Assembly (NCBI GenBank): GCA_963754045.1
Contig: CAVWEN010000002.1
Location: 1,116,001-1,180,000 of the forward strand
DNA from: JALZKA01 sp963754045
GTDB lineage: Bacteria > Actinomycetota > Thermoleophilia > Solirubrobacterales > 70-9
Direction of reading: 5' to 3'
Length of the DNA: 64,000 nt
The position numbers and the translations under genes are program-made. This document shows, piece by piece, positions 1-7,201 of the stretch. The notes beneath the pieces were generated by a model, which saw nothing but the letters and a program-made list of their open reading frames with translations, was not told where the DNA came from and made no database searches. Positions within the stretch are counted from its first letter, which is position 1; each line of letters opens with the position of its first letter.

Positions 1-1
1 C

Positions 2-490
2 GTCGTCTATCCGCACCACGGGGCAGGAGTGGTCGTCCGTAAGGAGGCAAAGGATCTCCTGGGGGAGACACGTGAGTACCTCACGATCAAGATCCTCCAC
101 AACGACATGACAGTGATGGTTCCGTGCGAGAACGCGCACCGCGCAGGCCTGCGCCGCGTGATCGGCCCTGAGGAGGTCGAGAAGGTGATCGGCGTGCTCA
201 CGGGCGAGCTGTCCGAGATGCCGAAGAACTGGAACCGTCGGTTCAAGTTCAACCGCGAAAAGATCAAGACCGGCGACGTGTTCGAAATCGCCGAGGTGGT
301 CCGCAACCTCGCAATCCGCGAGTGGGAGAAGGGTCTCTCCACCGGCGAGAAGCAGATGTACACGCGGGCAAAGAAGATCCTCGCGTCGGAGTTCATGTAC
401 GCGCTCGACAAGGACGAGGAAGGCGCCGAGGAGTACCTCGACGGCCTGCTCGCAGAGCGCTTTGGCGACGCCGTTCCGGCGACTGCCTGA
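2..490 (+). CDS. carD: CarD-family RNA polymerase-binding regulator, 5' end cut by window
   Basis: The frame is open from base 2 and reads VVYPHHGAGVVV, the usual start of the CarD RNAP-interaction (Tudor-like) domain, so only about 5-8 N-terminal codons are missing. The rest (about 162 residues) matches CarD in length and layout: an N-terminal beta domain that binds the RNA polymerase beta subunit, then a helical C-terminal DNA-binding domain with the basic stretch NWNRRFKFNREK. CarD stabilises the open complex at housekeeping promoters in mycobacteria and relatives. It overlaps the ispD frame by 29 bases; carD followed by ispD is a common actinobacterial arrangement. Identification is firm; the true start lies outside the window. 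Confidence 0.93.
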   Translation, partial: VVYPHHGAGVVVRKEAKDLLGETREYLTIKILHNDMTVMVPCENAHRAGLRRVIGPEEVEKVIGVLTGELSEMPKNWNRRFKFNREKIKTGDVFEIAEVVRNLAIREWEKGLSTGEKQMYTRAKKILASEFMYALDKDEEGAEEYLDGLLAERFGDAVPATA

Positions 491-1172
491 TTCCAGCAAA
501 GCAACGGCCGTGATCGCGGCCGCCGGCTCCGGATCTCGTCTCGGGGCCGGCGGCCCGAAGGCCTTTGTTCAGGTCGCGGGCAAGCCGCTGGTGACCTGGT
601 CGCTCGAGGCTCTCGCGGCCGCAGAGGCGATCGGCGGAGTGGTGGTCGCGGCCCCAGTTGGTCACGAGCCCGATCTGGAAGCGATCGCCGGAGACGCCAT
701 CGTTGTCACCGGCGGGGCATCCCGCTCGGCCTCGGTCGCGAGCGCGCTTGCCTGCGTCGAGACCGAGCTGGTGGTGATCCACGACGCCGCGCGCCCGCTG
801 GCGACTGCGGAGCTGTTCGACCGCGTCGTCGCCACGCTGGCAGGTGCCGAGTACGCGGCGGGAGTGATCGCAGCGGCGCCCGCGGCCGACACCCTCAAGC
901 GGGCCGCGGGGGAGCCGCCGGTCGTCACTGAGTCGCTCAACCGGGACGACGTGTGGATGATCCAGACACCTCAGGCGTTCAGGACGGATGCGCTGCGCGC
1001 CGCGCTCGACGTATCCGATGCCGAACTCGAATCGGCCACCGACGACGCGATGCTCGTCGAGCGGGCGGGCGGCACCGTCCTGATCGAGGCCTCGACGCGG
1101 CCCAACCTCAAGGTGACCACTGCGTCCGATGCGGCGGTCGCTGCCATGATTCTTAGGGGGTCGAGCGGATGA
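462..1172 (+). CDS. ispD: 2-C-methyl-D-erythritol 4-phosphate cytidylyltransferase
   Basis: Third step of the MEP isoprenoid pathway: MEP + CTP to CDP-ME. The N-terminal nucleotide-binding loop AVIAAAGSGSRLGAGGPKAF (about residues 16-35) and VIHDAARPL (about 104-112) are family hallmarks, and 236 residues is normal length. The TTG at 462 overlaps carD by 29 bases; the only in-frame alternative nearby, GTG at 510, would remove most of the first beta strand before AAG, so TTG 462 is preferred although no clear ribosome binding site is visible. ispF is not adjacent but lies 1.9 kb downstream beyond a DUF389 gene on the other strand and a PHP gene. Confidence 0.93.
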   Translation: MATPFRRLPDSSKATAVIAAAGSGSRLGAGGPKAFVQVAGKPLVTWSLEALAAAEAIGGVVVAAPVGHEPDLEAIAGDAIVVTGGASRSASVASALACVETELVVIHDAARPLATAELFDRVVATLAGAEYAAGVIAAAPAADTLKRAAGEPPVVTESLNRDDVWMIQTPQAFRTDALRAALDVSDAELESATDDAMLVERAGGTVLIEASTRPNLKVTTASDAAVAAMILRGSSG

Positions 1173-1195
1173 CCTTGCGCGCTGCTCGGAGTTGG

Positions 1196-2215
1196 CTACG
1201 GGCCAGGCTCCGTAGCCCGTCGATCCGTGGAGCTGCCCTCGCTGCTGTGACCCAGCGGCAGGCCGGCCGCTTTGCGTGAGGACTGGCTGAGGTGCTCACG
1301 GCGGCGGCGCATGTAGTTGCGTCGTTGCAGGTAGAGCGTTCCGATCCCGGTCACGACGATCGTCCCGAGGTTGATCCCGAGCTGTGTTAGAGCCCCGGTC
1401 CACTCACTGTCGCCGAGCGCAATTGCCACGCCGACATTCGCGGCCGCCGGGATCGTCGTCACCGAGATCAGCACCCCGACGAGCGCCCCCGACTTGGCCG
1501 AGGTCAGGGAGAGGACGCCGACGATGCCCGCGATCGCGGCAACGATCACGCTGAAGTAGTCGGGGTTCGAGATGAACTCCGTAAACGGGTGGTCGTCCTG
1601 GGAGAAGTCGGCCGGCACCAGATCGGTTACGTCGAGCGCGAGCGTCATCAGCAGGCACGCCGCCATCGCCAGCGGAAAGCCGATTGCCAGCGCCTTCACC
1701 GAGCGCCAGGCGAGATCGCCGCGACGGTGAACGATTGCGACGCATAGCCCCGCCAGGGGCCCGAACTCCGGTCCCACAACCATCGCCCCGATGATCAGGA
1801 TCAGCTGATCGGTGAGAATGCCGACCGCGGCGATCAGTGTCGCCAGCACCATGAAGGCCAGGTAGCTGGCCGAAAGCTCCACGTTCTCGGAGGTTCGCGA
1901 CTCGACCTCCTCCCAGACCACTGCGTCGGATGGCAGTCCGGCGGCGGCCTTCTCCGCCCGGCGCGCGACCTCCGAGATCTGGGAGTCGATGTCCTCCATC
2001 GCGATCGAGCCCAGCTGGTCCACCTCCAGTTCGCGCAGGTCGGAGACGACCACGCTGGCGTCCTCGCGGGCGACGTCGCAGAGGACCACGTCGCCCGCGG
2101 GGCGCTGCGCTGCCCCTTCGAGAAAGATCAGGTTGCAGACCGAGGGCGTCGCCTGGAGCAAGTCGAGAACGCGCCCCGAGCGATCGCTCGGGGCGACGAT
2201 GCGCAGGTGCACCAT
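1196..2215 (-). CDS. DUF389 family membrane protein
   Basis: 339 residues from the ATG at 2215. About 90 N-terminal residues form a soluble alpha/beta region, followed by a membrane domain with several helices including a GAMVVGPEFGPLAG segment typical of DUF389 and a short basic C-terminal tail. Function of the family is not established. The open frame continues upstream to 2581, but that extension is antisense to the PHP gene and has no family match. The ATG at 2215 is supported by a TACGGT hexamer six bases upstream (leaderless promoter). It separates ispD from the PHP-ispF pair and is transcribed against them. Confidence 0.85.
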   Translation of the reverse strand: MVHLRIVAPSDRSGRVLDLLQATPSVCNLIFLEGAAQRPAGDVVLCDVAREDASVVVSDLRELEVDQLGSIAMEDIDSQISEVARRAEKAAAGLPSDAVVWEEVESRTSENVELSASYLAFMVLATLIAAVGILTDQLILIIGAMVVGPEFGPLAGLCVAIVHRRGDLAWRSVKALAIGFPLAMAACLLMTLALDVTDLVPADFSQDDHPFTEFISNPDYFSVIVAAIAGIVGVLSLTSAKSGALVGVLISVTTIPAAANVGVAIALGDSEWTGALTQLGINLGTIVVTGIGTLYLQRRNYMRRRREHLSQSSRKAAGLPLGHSSEGSSTDRRATEPGP

Positions 2216-2220
2216 GCGGC

Positions 2221-2227
2221 TACCGTA
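2221..2227. promoter_or_regulatory. Overlapping divergent -10 elements for DUF389 and PHP genes
   Basis: The 7-mer TACCGTA gives TACCGT (2221-2226) reading right, 7 bases before the GTG at 2234, and TACGGT (2227-2222) reading left, 6 bases before the ATG at 2215. Only 18 bases separate the two start codons, so both mRNAs would be leaderless and the two promoters cannot be occupied at once. No Shine-Dalgarno is present for either gene. Inference from sequence only. Confidence 0.6.
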
Positions 2228-2233
2228 CCTGCG

Positions 2234-3067
2234 GTGCTGACCGACTACCACGTGCACCTGCGTCCTGACAGCCTCGAGGCGACCGCCGAGGACCATTTCA
2301 CGCAGGCAAACGTGGGCCTCTACGTCGAGGCCGCGGCCGAGGCGGGCATCACCGAGCTCGGCGTTTCGGAGCACATCCACCGCTTCACCGATGCGCTCGC
2401 GATCTGGGACCATCCGTTCTGGCAGGAGCAGGCGCGCGACGACCTCACCGCCTATGCCGATTTCGTCGGCACCACGCCGCTGCGACTGGGGATCGAGATG
2501 GACTTCGTGCCCGGTCGCGAGGATCGCATCGCCCGCGTGCTGGACGCGCACCCCTTTGATTACGTGGTCGGCTCTGTCCACTTCGTTGGGGAGGGAGCGG
2601 TCGACGACGAGCGCTTCGACGTCTGGCGCGGCGTGTCCGACCCCGATCGCCTCTGGGCGCGGTACTTCGAGATGCTCGCCGAGGCTGCACGATCAGGCCT
2701 CTACGACATCCTCGCCCACCCCGACCTCATCAAGTACTGGGGCGGGCGCCGACCCGTGCCAGCACGCGACCCGCGCTTCCATTATGAGCCCGCCATCGAG
2801 GCGATCGCCGAGACCGGTGTAGCCGTGGAGATCTCGACTGCTGGTCTGCGTAAGCCGATCGGCGAGATCTACCCTGCGACCGACTTCGCTGAGATGTGTG
2901 TGGAGGCGGGCGCCACATTCGCCCTCTCCTCCGACGCGCACGTGCCCGAGGACGTTGGCTATGGCTACGACGCAGCGCTCGCGGCGTTGGAGCGTTGGGG
3001 AGTGGATGAGCTCGCGGTGTTCGAGGGCCGTGAGCGTCGGATCGAGCCGCTGGGAGCGAGTGTCTGA
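2234..3067 (+). CDS. PHP-domain phosphoesterase, histidinol-phosphatase (HisJ-type)
   Basis: A PHP (polymerase and histidinol phosphatase) metal-dependent hydrolase of 277 residues from GTG 2234. Visible metal-binding motifs in order: DYHVHLRP near the N-terminus, SEHIHR, GSVHF, LAHPDL and SSDAH near the C-terminus. HisJ-type members hydrolyse histidinol phosphate; other PHP proteins act on other phosphoesters, so the substrate is inferred. The frame is open from 2207 but the GTG at 2234 sits 7 bases after a -10-like TACCGT and begins right before the first metal motif. Its TGA overlaps the ATG of ispF by one base, implying translational coupling. Confidence 0.82.
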   Translation: MLTDYHVHLRPDSLEATAEDHFTQANVGLYVEAAAEAGITELGVSEHIHRFTDALAIWDHPFWQEQARDDLTAYADFVGTTPLRLGIEMDFVPGREDRIARVLDAHPFDYVVGSVHFVGEGAVDDERFDVWRGVSDPDRLWARYFEMLAEAARSGLYDILAHPDLIKYWGGRRPVPARDPRFHYEPAIEAIAETGVAVEISTAGLRKPIGEIYPATDFAEMCVEAGATFALSSDAHVPEDVGYGYDAALAALERWGVDELAVFEGRERRIEPLGASV

Positions 3068-3528
3068 TGAGCCTCCGGATCGGCAACGGCTACGACAGTC
3101 ACCGCTTCGGGGGCAGCGGTCCGCTGGTGCTCGGTGGCGTCCTGATCGAACATGACCAGGGTCTCGAGGGTCACTCCGACGCCGACGCGCTCGCCCATGC
3201 CGTGACCGATGCGATCCTCGGCGCGGTAGGCCTTGGCGACATCGGAGCGCACTTCCCGCCCACCGACGCGCAGTGGCGCGATGCCGACTCCATCGACCTC
3301 CTGCGTACCGCGACCGGGATGGTCACCGGGCGGGTGATAAACGTGGACACCACGGTGATCTGCGAGGCGCCTCGACTTGCCGAGTATCGGATGGATATGG
3401 AACGGCGTCTGGGCGCGGCGGTTGGGGCCCCGGTGAGCGTCAAGGCGACCACCAACGAGGGCATGGGCTGGGTCGGCCGCGGCGAGGGAATCGCCGCGAT
3501 CGCCGTGGCGTTGGTGGAAGTCGACTAG
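3067..3528 (+). CDS. ispF: 2-C-methyl-D-erythritol 2,4-cyclodiphosphate synthase
   Basis: Fifth MEP pathway step, converting CDP-ME 2-phosphate to the cyclodiphosphate with loss of CMP. 153 residues, normal length. Signature GNGYDSHRF holds the zinc Asp and His; LEGHSDADALAHAVTDAILG and DIGAHFPPTD are the other conserved stretches. The C-terminal KATTNEGMGWVGRGEGIAA is also canonical. The start overlaps the PHP stop as TGATG. ispD is upstream across the antisense DUF389 gene, so the usual ispDF unit is split here. Confidence 0.95.
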   Translation: MSLRIGNGYDSHRFGGSGPLVLGGVLIEHDQGLEGHSDADALAHAVTDAILGAVGLGDIGAHFPPTDAQWRDADSIDLLRTATGMVTGRVINVDTTVICEAPRLAEYRMDMERRLGAAVGAPVSVKATTNEGMGWVGRGEGIAAIAVALVEVD

Positions 3529-3578
3529 TCCCCGTCGGCAGGGCAAGGTTTTGTTTCGCGCCTCACGTCGCTCACCAA

Positions 3579-3584
3579 TAACCT
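3579..3584 (+). promoter_or_regulatory. -10-like TAACCT, leaderless promoter of acyl-CoA synthetase
   Basis: TAACCT ends 6 bases before the GTG at 3591. The stretch from 3541 (TTTTGTTTCG, CAATAACC) is AT-richer than its surroundings. No ribosome binding site precedes the GTG. Promoter role inferred from the recurring pattern in this window. Confidence 0.5.
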
Positions 3585-3590
3585 AGGCGC

Positions 3591-5243
3591 GTGATTCGCG
3601 ACCGCTTGAAGAGCGTCAAGCTCGGCTCGCTCGGCACGCTGCCGGACGTCCCATTCAATCTCAGGGTTCTCTGGGACGCCGGCGTGGTCAGGCCGCCCAC
3701 CCGGCCCGACCAGATAGTTAGGGTCCTGCGCGAACTGCGACGCTGGGGCGCGTCGCCCGCTGCGGGGATCGCTGCCGCGACGATCCAGTACCGCGACGAG
3801 CCGATGCTGATCGACGAGCTCGGCACGCTCACCTTTGGCGAGGTCCACGCTCGCTCCAACAAGCTGGCTCGCGCGCTGGCGGCCCAGGGAGTCCGCGACG
3901 GCGACGGCGTGGCCCTGCTGGCGAGAAACCACCGCGGTTTCGTCGAGTCCGTACTGGCGCTCTCGAAACTCGGCGCGAACGCCCTGTTCATGAACACGAT
4001 GTTCTCGGGCCCTCAGCTCGTGGGCGTGATCGATCGCGAAGACCCGAAGGCCGTCATCTACGACGAGGAATTCGCCGAAGTCGTCGCCGACGTTCACGTG
4101 GACCTGAAGCGCTTCGTCGCCTGGAACGAGGACGGCAGGGTCGACGATCCGTCGCTCGAGAGCCTGATCGAAGGGGAGTCGGATGGCTCCGACCTGACCC
4201 CGCCGGAAGGCTCCAGCAAGTTCATCGTGCTCACCTCGGGCACGACCGGGACGCCGAAGGGCGCCCAGCGCGGCCAGCCCGACACCCTCGGTCCGATCGC
4301 GGCGCTGCTCTCGAAGATCCCGCTACATGCGCGCGAGAAGACGATGATCGCGGCGCCACTCTTCCACTCCTGGGGATTCGCTCATTTCTCGATCGGCCTC
4401 TCTTTGGCCTCCACCTATGTGCTGCGCCGGCGCTTCGACCCCGAGGGGACGCTGGAGGCGGTTGCCGAGCACAGCGCGAGCGCGCTCGTGGTCGTCCCGG
4501 TGATGTTGCAGCGGATCCTCGAGCTACCGACGGAGACAATCGCCCGTCACGACCTCTCGTCCTTGAAGGCGACCTGCGCCAGTGGCTCAGCGCTTCCGGG
4601 TGAGCTCGCCACCAAGTGGATGGACGCGACCGGTGACAACCTCTACAACCTCTACGGCTCAACCGAGGTCGCCTGGGCGACGATCGCGACTCCGAAGGAC
4701 CTGCGCGCCGCACCGGGTACCGCTGGGCGCATCCCACACGGGACGGTGCTGCGAATCCTCGATGAGGACGGCAATGAGCTGCCCCAGGGCGAGACGGGCC
4801 GGATCTTCGTCGGCAACGAGATGAAGTTCGAGGGCTACACCGGTGGCGGCAACAAGGACATCGTCGACGGCCTGCTCTCGTCAGGCGACGTAGGGCACCT
4901 CGATGACGAGGGACGCTTGTTCATCGATGGCCGCGACGACGAGATGATCGTCTCCGGCGGGGAGAACGTCTTTCCGCGCGAGGTGGAGGATCTGCTGGCC
5001 GATCATGACGCCGTCAAGGAGGTTGCGATCATCGGGGTCGACGATGAGAAGTACGGGCAGCGCCTGAAGGCCTTCGTCGTGCTCAACGAGGGCCAGTCGC
5101 TCGAGGAGCCCGACGCGAAGGCCTACGTAAAGGAGAACCTCGCCGGCTTCAAGGTTCCCCGGGAGGTGGAGTACCTCGACGAGCTTCCGCGCAACGCCAC
5201 CGGCAAGGTGCTCAAGCGCGAACTCACCGACGACGACGAGTAG
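3591..5243 (+). CDS. AMP-dependent acyl-CoA synthetase (long/medium-chain fatty acid ligase type)
   Basis: An ANL-superfamily enzyme of 550 residues that activates a carboxylic acid to its acyl-adenylate and then to the CoA thioester. Motifs: phosphate loop TSGTTGTPKGAQRG near residue 212, LYGSTEVAW near 353, the hinge and A8 region GRDDEMIVSGGENVFP near 446, and the C-terminal adenylation lysine in NATGKVLKREL near 537. The chain length or identity of the acid cannot be read from sequence. GTG start follows a -10-like TAACCT by 6 bases. The small gene at 5248 begins 5 bases after its stop and is probably cotranscribed. Confidence 0.88.
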   Translation: MIRDRLKSVKLGSLGTLPDVPFNLRVLWDAGVVRPPTRPDQIVRVLRELRRWGASPAAGIAAATIQYRDEPMLIDELGTLTFGEVHARSNKLARALAAQGVRDGDGVALLARNHRGFVESVLALSKLGANALFMNTMFSGPQLVGVIDREDPKAVIYDEEFAEVVADVHVDLKRFVAWNEDGRVDDPSLESLIEGESDGSDLTPPEGSSKFIVLTSGTTGTPKGAQRGQPDTLGPIAALLSKIPLHAREKTMIAAPLFHSWGFAHFSIGLSLASTYVLRRRFDPEGTLEAVAEHSASALVVVPVMLQRILELPTETIARHDLSSLKATCASGSALPGELATKWMDATGDNLYNLYGSTEVAWATIATPKDLRAAPGTAGRIPHGTVLRILDEDGNELPQGETGRIFVGNEMKFEGYTGGGNKDIVDGLLSSGDVGHLDDEGRLFIDGRDDEMIVSGGENVFPREVEDLLADHDAVKEVAIIGVDDEKYGQRLKAFVVLNEGQSLEEPDAKAYVKENLAGFKVPREVEYLDELPRNATGKVLKRELTDDDE

Positions 5244-5247
5244 GTCG

Positions 5248-5667
5248 TTGCTAGGCAACCTTCTCGGTAGCGGCGAATTCCCGCCCGGGCTCCACGCCGA
5301 GCTCGAGGCGGAGGGCCTGGTCGCCAGCGAGGAAGCCCTCCTTGGAAGCATTCGCTACGACCGCTACAGGGCGCCGGGCAAGCGGTTCAACCGTAAGGTC
5401 ACGGGCGAGCGCTTTGCAATCGCCCTCACCGAGGTTCGGGTCGTGGTCTACAGCCGGTCTGGGCGGGTGGAGCTCGTCGACTCGCCGTTCACCGCGGGGC
5501 GGCTGCAGGCGATCGAGGCGTCGGTGGATGAAAAGGGCCGGCTCTCGTTGCGCATCGACTACGACCGGATCGGGGAGGCCGGCGTCGAGGGGCTGGTCAC
5601 GCTGCGGATGCGGACGCCCAATGCCGCGCCGCTCGCGCGCGAGCTCGAGGCCCGGCTTCCGCGCTGA
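5248..5667 (+). CDS. Hypothetical protein, 139 aa
   Basis: Unrecognised. A TTG at 5248 opens a 139-residue frame right after the acyl-CoA synthetase stop, so the two are probably translated from one transcript. The protein is soluble, mostly beta-strand-like in composition, with KRFNRKVTGERFAIALTEVR and a C-terminal half ending GLVTLRMRTPNAAPLARELE; the pattern is compatible with a small PH-like or nuclease-free beta domain but no catalytic motif is evident. Codon use is that of the neighbours. It converges with the SRPBCC gene at 5671, with 3 bases between. Confidence 0.6.
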   Translation: MLGNLLGSGEFPPGLHAELEAEGLVASEEALLGSIRYDRYRAPGKRFNRKVTGERFAIALTEVRVVVYSRSGRVELVDSPFTAGRLQAIEASVDEKGRLSLRIDYDRIGEAGVEGLVTLRMRTPNAAPLARELEARLPR

Positions 5668-5670
5668 AGC

Positions 5671-6129
5671 TCAGGCGTGGGTGCGGATCTGGGCGCGCTC
5701 GATCTGCTCCTTGAGCTGATGCAACGAGCGCTTCAGGTGGCGCGAGATGGTGGGTGCCGAAACGCGCTCGGAGAGCCACCCGGTGAGTCCCGCGCCGGCG
5801 ACCCCGTATGCGTAGCGGAGCTCAACGCGGGTCGAGGTGATCCCCGCCTCGCGCAGGCGCAGCCGTCCGCGCTGATCGATTCCGGTGACCGAACTCCACG
5901 CCAGGTCGTTCGGCTCGTCCCACTCGACAATCTCGATCAGCCCGCCGACCTCGGCGGACCCGACTTTAAACAGCATCCTCCGACGGGCGCCGAGGCCCGA
6001 GTGCAGGCCGCCCTCAGCCTCCCACCGGGTGATCCCGGACATGAACTCCGGGTAGCGATCGAGGTCGGCGACATAACTCCAGACCTCGGCCGGGGGGGCG
6101 GTGACAACTACCGATTCGTTCAGGCGCAT
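5671..6129 (-). CDS. SRPBCC (START/polyketide cyclase-like) family protein
   Basis: 152 residues starting MRLNESVVVTAPPAEVWSYV, the standard opening of the SRPBCC helix-grip fold, with DLDRYPEFM a little downstream and a long C-terminal helix (SRHLKRSLHQLKEQIERAQ). These proteins bind hydrophobic ligands in a cavity; some are cyclases, others lipid or coenzyme Q-binding proteins. No catalytic residues can be assigned. It lies downstream of, and in the same direction as, the acyltransferase at 6179, consistent with a lipid-related role (inference). Confidence 0.78.
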   Translation of the reverse strand: MRLNESVVVTAPPAEVWSYVADLDRYPEFMSGITRWEAEGGLHSGLGARRRMLFKVGSAEVGGLIEIVEWDEPNDLAWSSVTGIDQRGRLRLREAGITSTRVELRYAYGVAGAGLTGWLSERVSAPTISRHLKRSLHQLKEQIERAQIRTHA

Positions 6130-6178
6130 CTAGGGGCCCCTCCAGGGAGGCGAGCATGCTCTAGTGCTCTGAAGCTGC

Positions 6179-7168
6179 TCATCCAATCACCGGGAAGCGG
6201 CGCTCGGCCGCGAGCCCGTCCAGAGCATGTTGCATCCGGGTGGTCACGTACTCGTAGACCTCGTCGAGGTCGGGCTCCTCGCCGAACGTCTCACGCAGGT
6301 GGATCGCGGGGAGCACGTCGCTGGTCATCTTGGCCGGAAGCGGGATCCTCGGCAGGAAGTCGCCGACGGTCAGACCCCAGGGCGGGGCGATCAGGATCGG
6401 CAGGACCTTGAGGCGGGCGGTCTTGTCGAGTCGCAGGAGTTTCGCGAGCCAGGCGCCGCGATCGAGCCAGAGCGCCGTCTCCTGGCCACCGATGGTGACG
6501 ACTGGGACGATCGGCACGTCCTGGGCCATCGCGAGGCGGACGAAGCCCTTGCGCCCGCCGAAGTCGATATTCGAGCTCTGCCAGCTCGGGCGGTGCACCT
6601 CCCAGTCGCCGCCCGGGAAGACCAGGACGGCGGCGCCTGCCTCCAGCGCCTTCAGGGCGTTCTCATGGGAGGCTGCCACGGTGCCGAAGCGTCGCAGGAA
6701 CGGTCCCATGGGTGAGGCCAGCACGAGGTTGTGAGCGAGCTGGTGGAAGCGGCGCTCGACCCCGAAGTAGGTCGAGAACGCGAGCGTGAAGTAGATGGTC
6801 TCGGGCGAGAGGTTGCCCCCGGTGTGGTTACCGACCAGCAGCACCGGTCCCTTCTCGGGGACGTGCCGCAGGTTGCGGACCTCGGCGCGGTACCAGATGC
6901 TTGCGACCAGCCAGCTCAGCGGCAGGTTCTCGCGGATGTAGTCCGGGTCGCGGTCGTCGAGGTCGGCCGTCAGCCGGCGCTGGATCGAGCGAGCGAGGCG
7001 CTTTGCTGCGCTGCCACCAAGTCGCTGACCCAACCGGATCGCCTCGCCCGTCGCGCGGCCGACGGTATCGGCCACCCCGCCGAGGCGCGGCGAGATCTCG
7101 GGCGGGCCCCCGTTGGTGTGGTGACCATTCGTGCTCGCGCCCCGAACGGCGCGTTCGCTCTCCGCCAT
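6179..7168 (-). CDS. PlsC-like acyltransferase
   Basis: 329 residues. A low-complexity N-terminal tail (about 80 residues, GHHTNGGPPE) precedes a glycerolipid acyltransferase domain with LLVGNHTGGNLSPE near residue 113 and VLVFPGGDWEVHRP near 188. The usual HX4D is replaced by H followed by an acidic residue further on (NHTGG...SPE), a variant seen in one actinobacterial branch of this superfamily. The domain transfers fatty acyl groups to lysophospholipid-type acceptors; the acceptor here is unknown. Start ATG 7168 lies within CCGCCATGGCGG and 7 bases after a reverse-strand TAGACT. Confidence 0.8.
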   Translation of the reverse strand: MAESERAVRGASTNGHHTNGGPPEISPRLGGVADTVGRATGEAIRLGQRLGGSAAKRLARSIQRRLTADLDDRDPDYIRENLPLSWLVASIWYRAEVRNLRHVPEKGPVLLVGNHTGGNLSPETIYFTLAFSTYFGVERRFHQLAHNLVLASPMGPFLRRFGTVAASHENALKALEAGAAVLVFPGGDWEVHRPSWQSSNIDFGGRKGFVRLAMAQDVPIVPVVTIGGQETALWLDRGAWLAKLLRLDKTARLKVLPILIAPPWGLTVGDFLPRIPLPAKMTSDVLPAIHLRETFGEEPDLDEVYEYVTTRMQHALDGLAAERRFPVIG

Positions 7169-7175
7169 GGCGGAG

Positions 7176-7181
7176 AGTCTA
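7176..7181 (-). promoter_or_regulatory. -10-like TAGACT, leaderless promoter of acyltransferase
   Basis: Read on the minus strand, TAGACT ends 7 bases before the ATG at 7168, with no ribosome binding site between. Matches the recurrent start-proximal hexamer of this window. Confidence 0.5.
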
Positions 7182-7201
7182 GACCCGGACGTGCCGCATG
7201 C

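Noticed and set aside
2216..2581. N-terminal extension of the DUF389 frame
   Set aside because: Opposite the PHP gene with no family match; ATG 2215 has promoter and family support.
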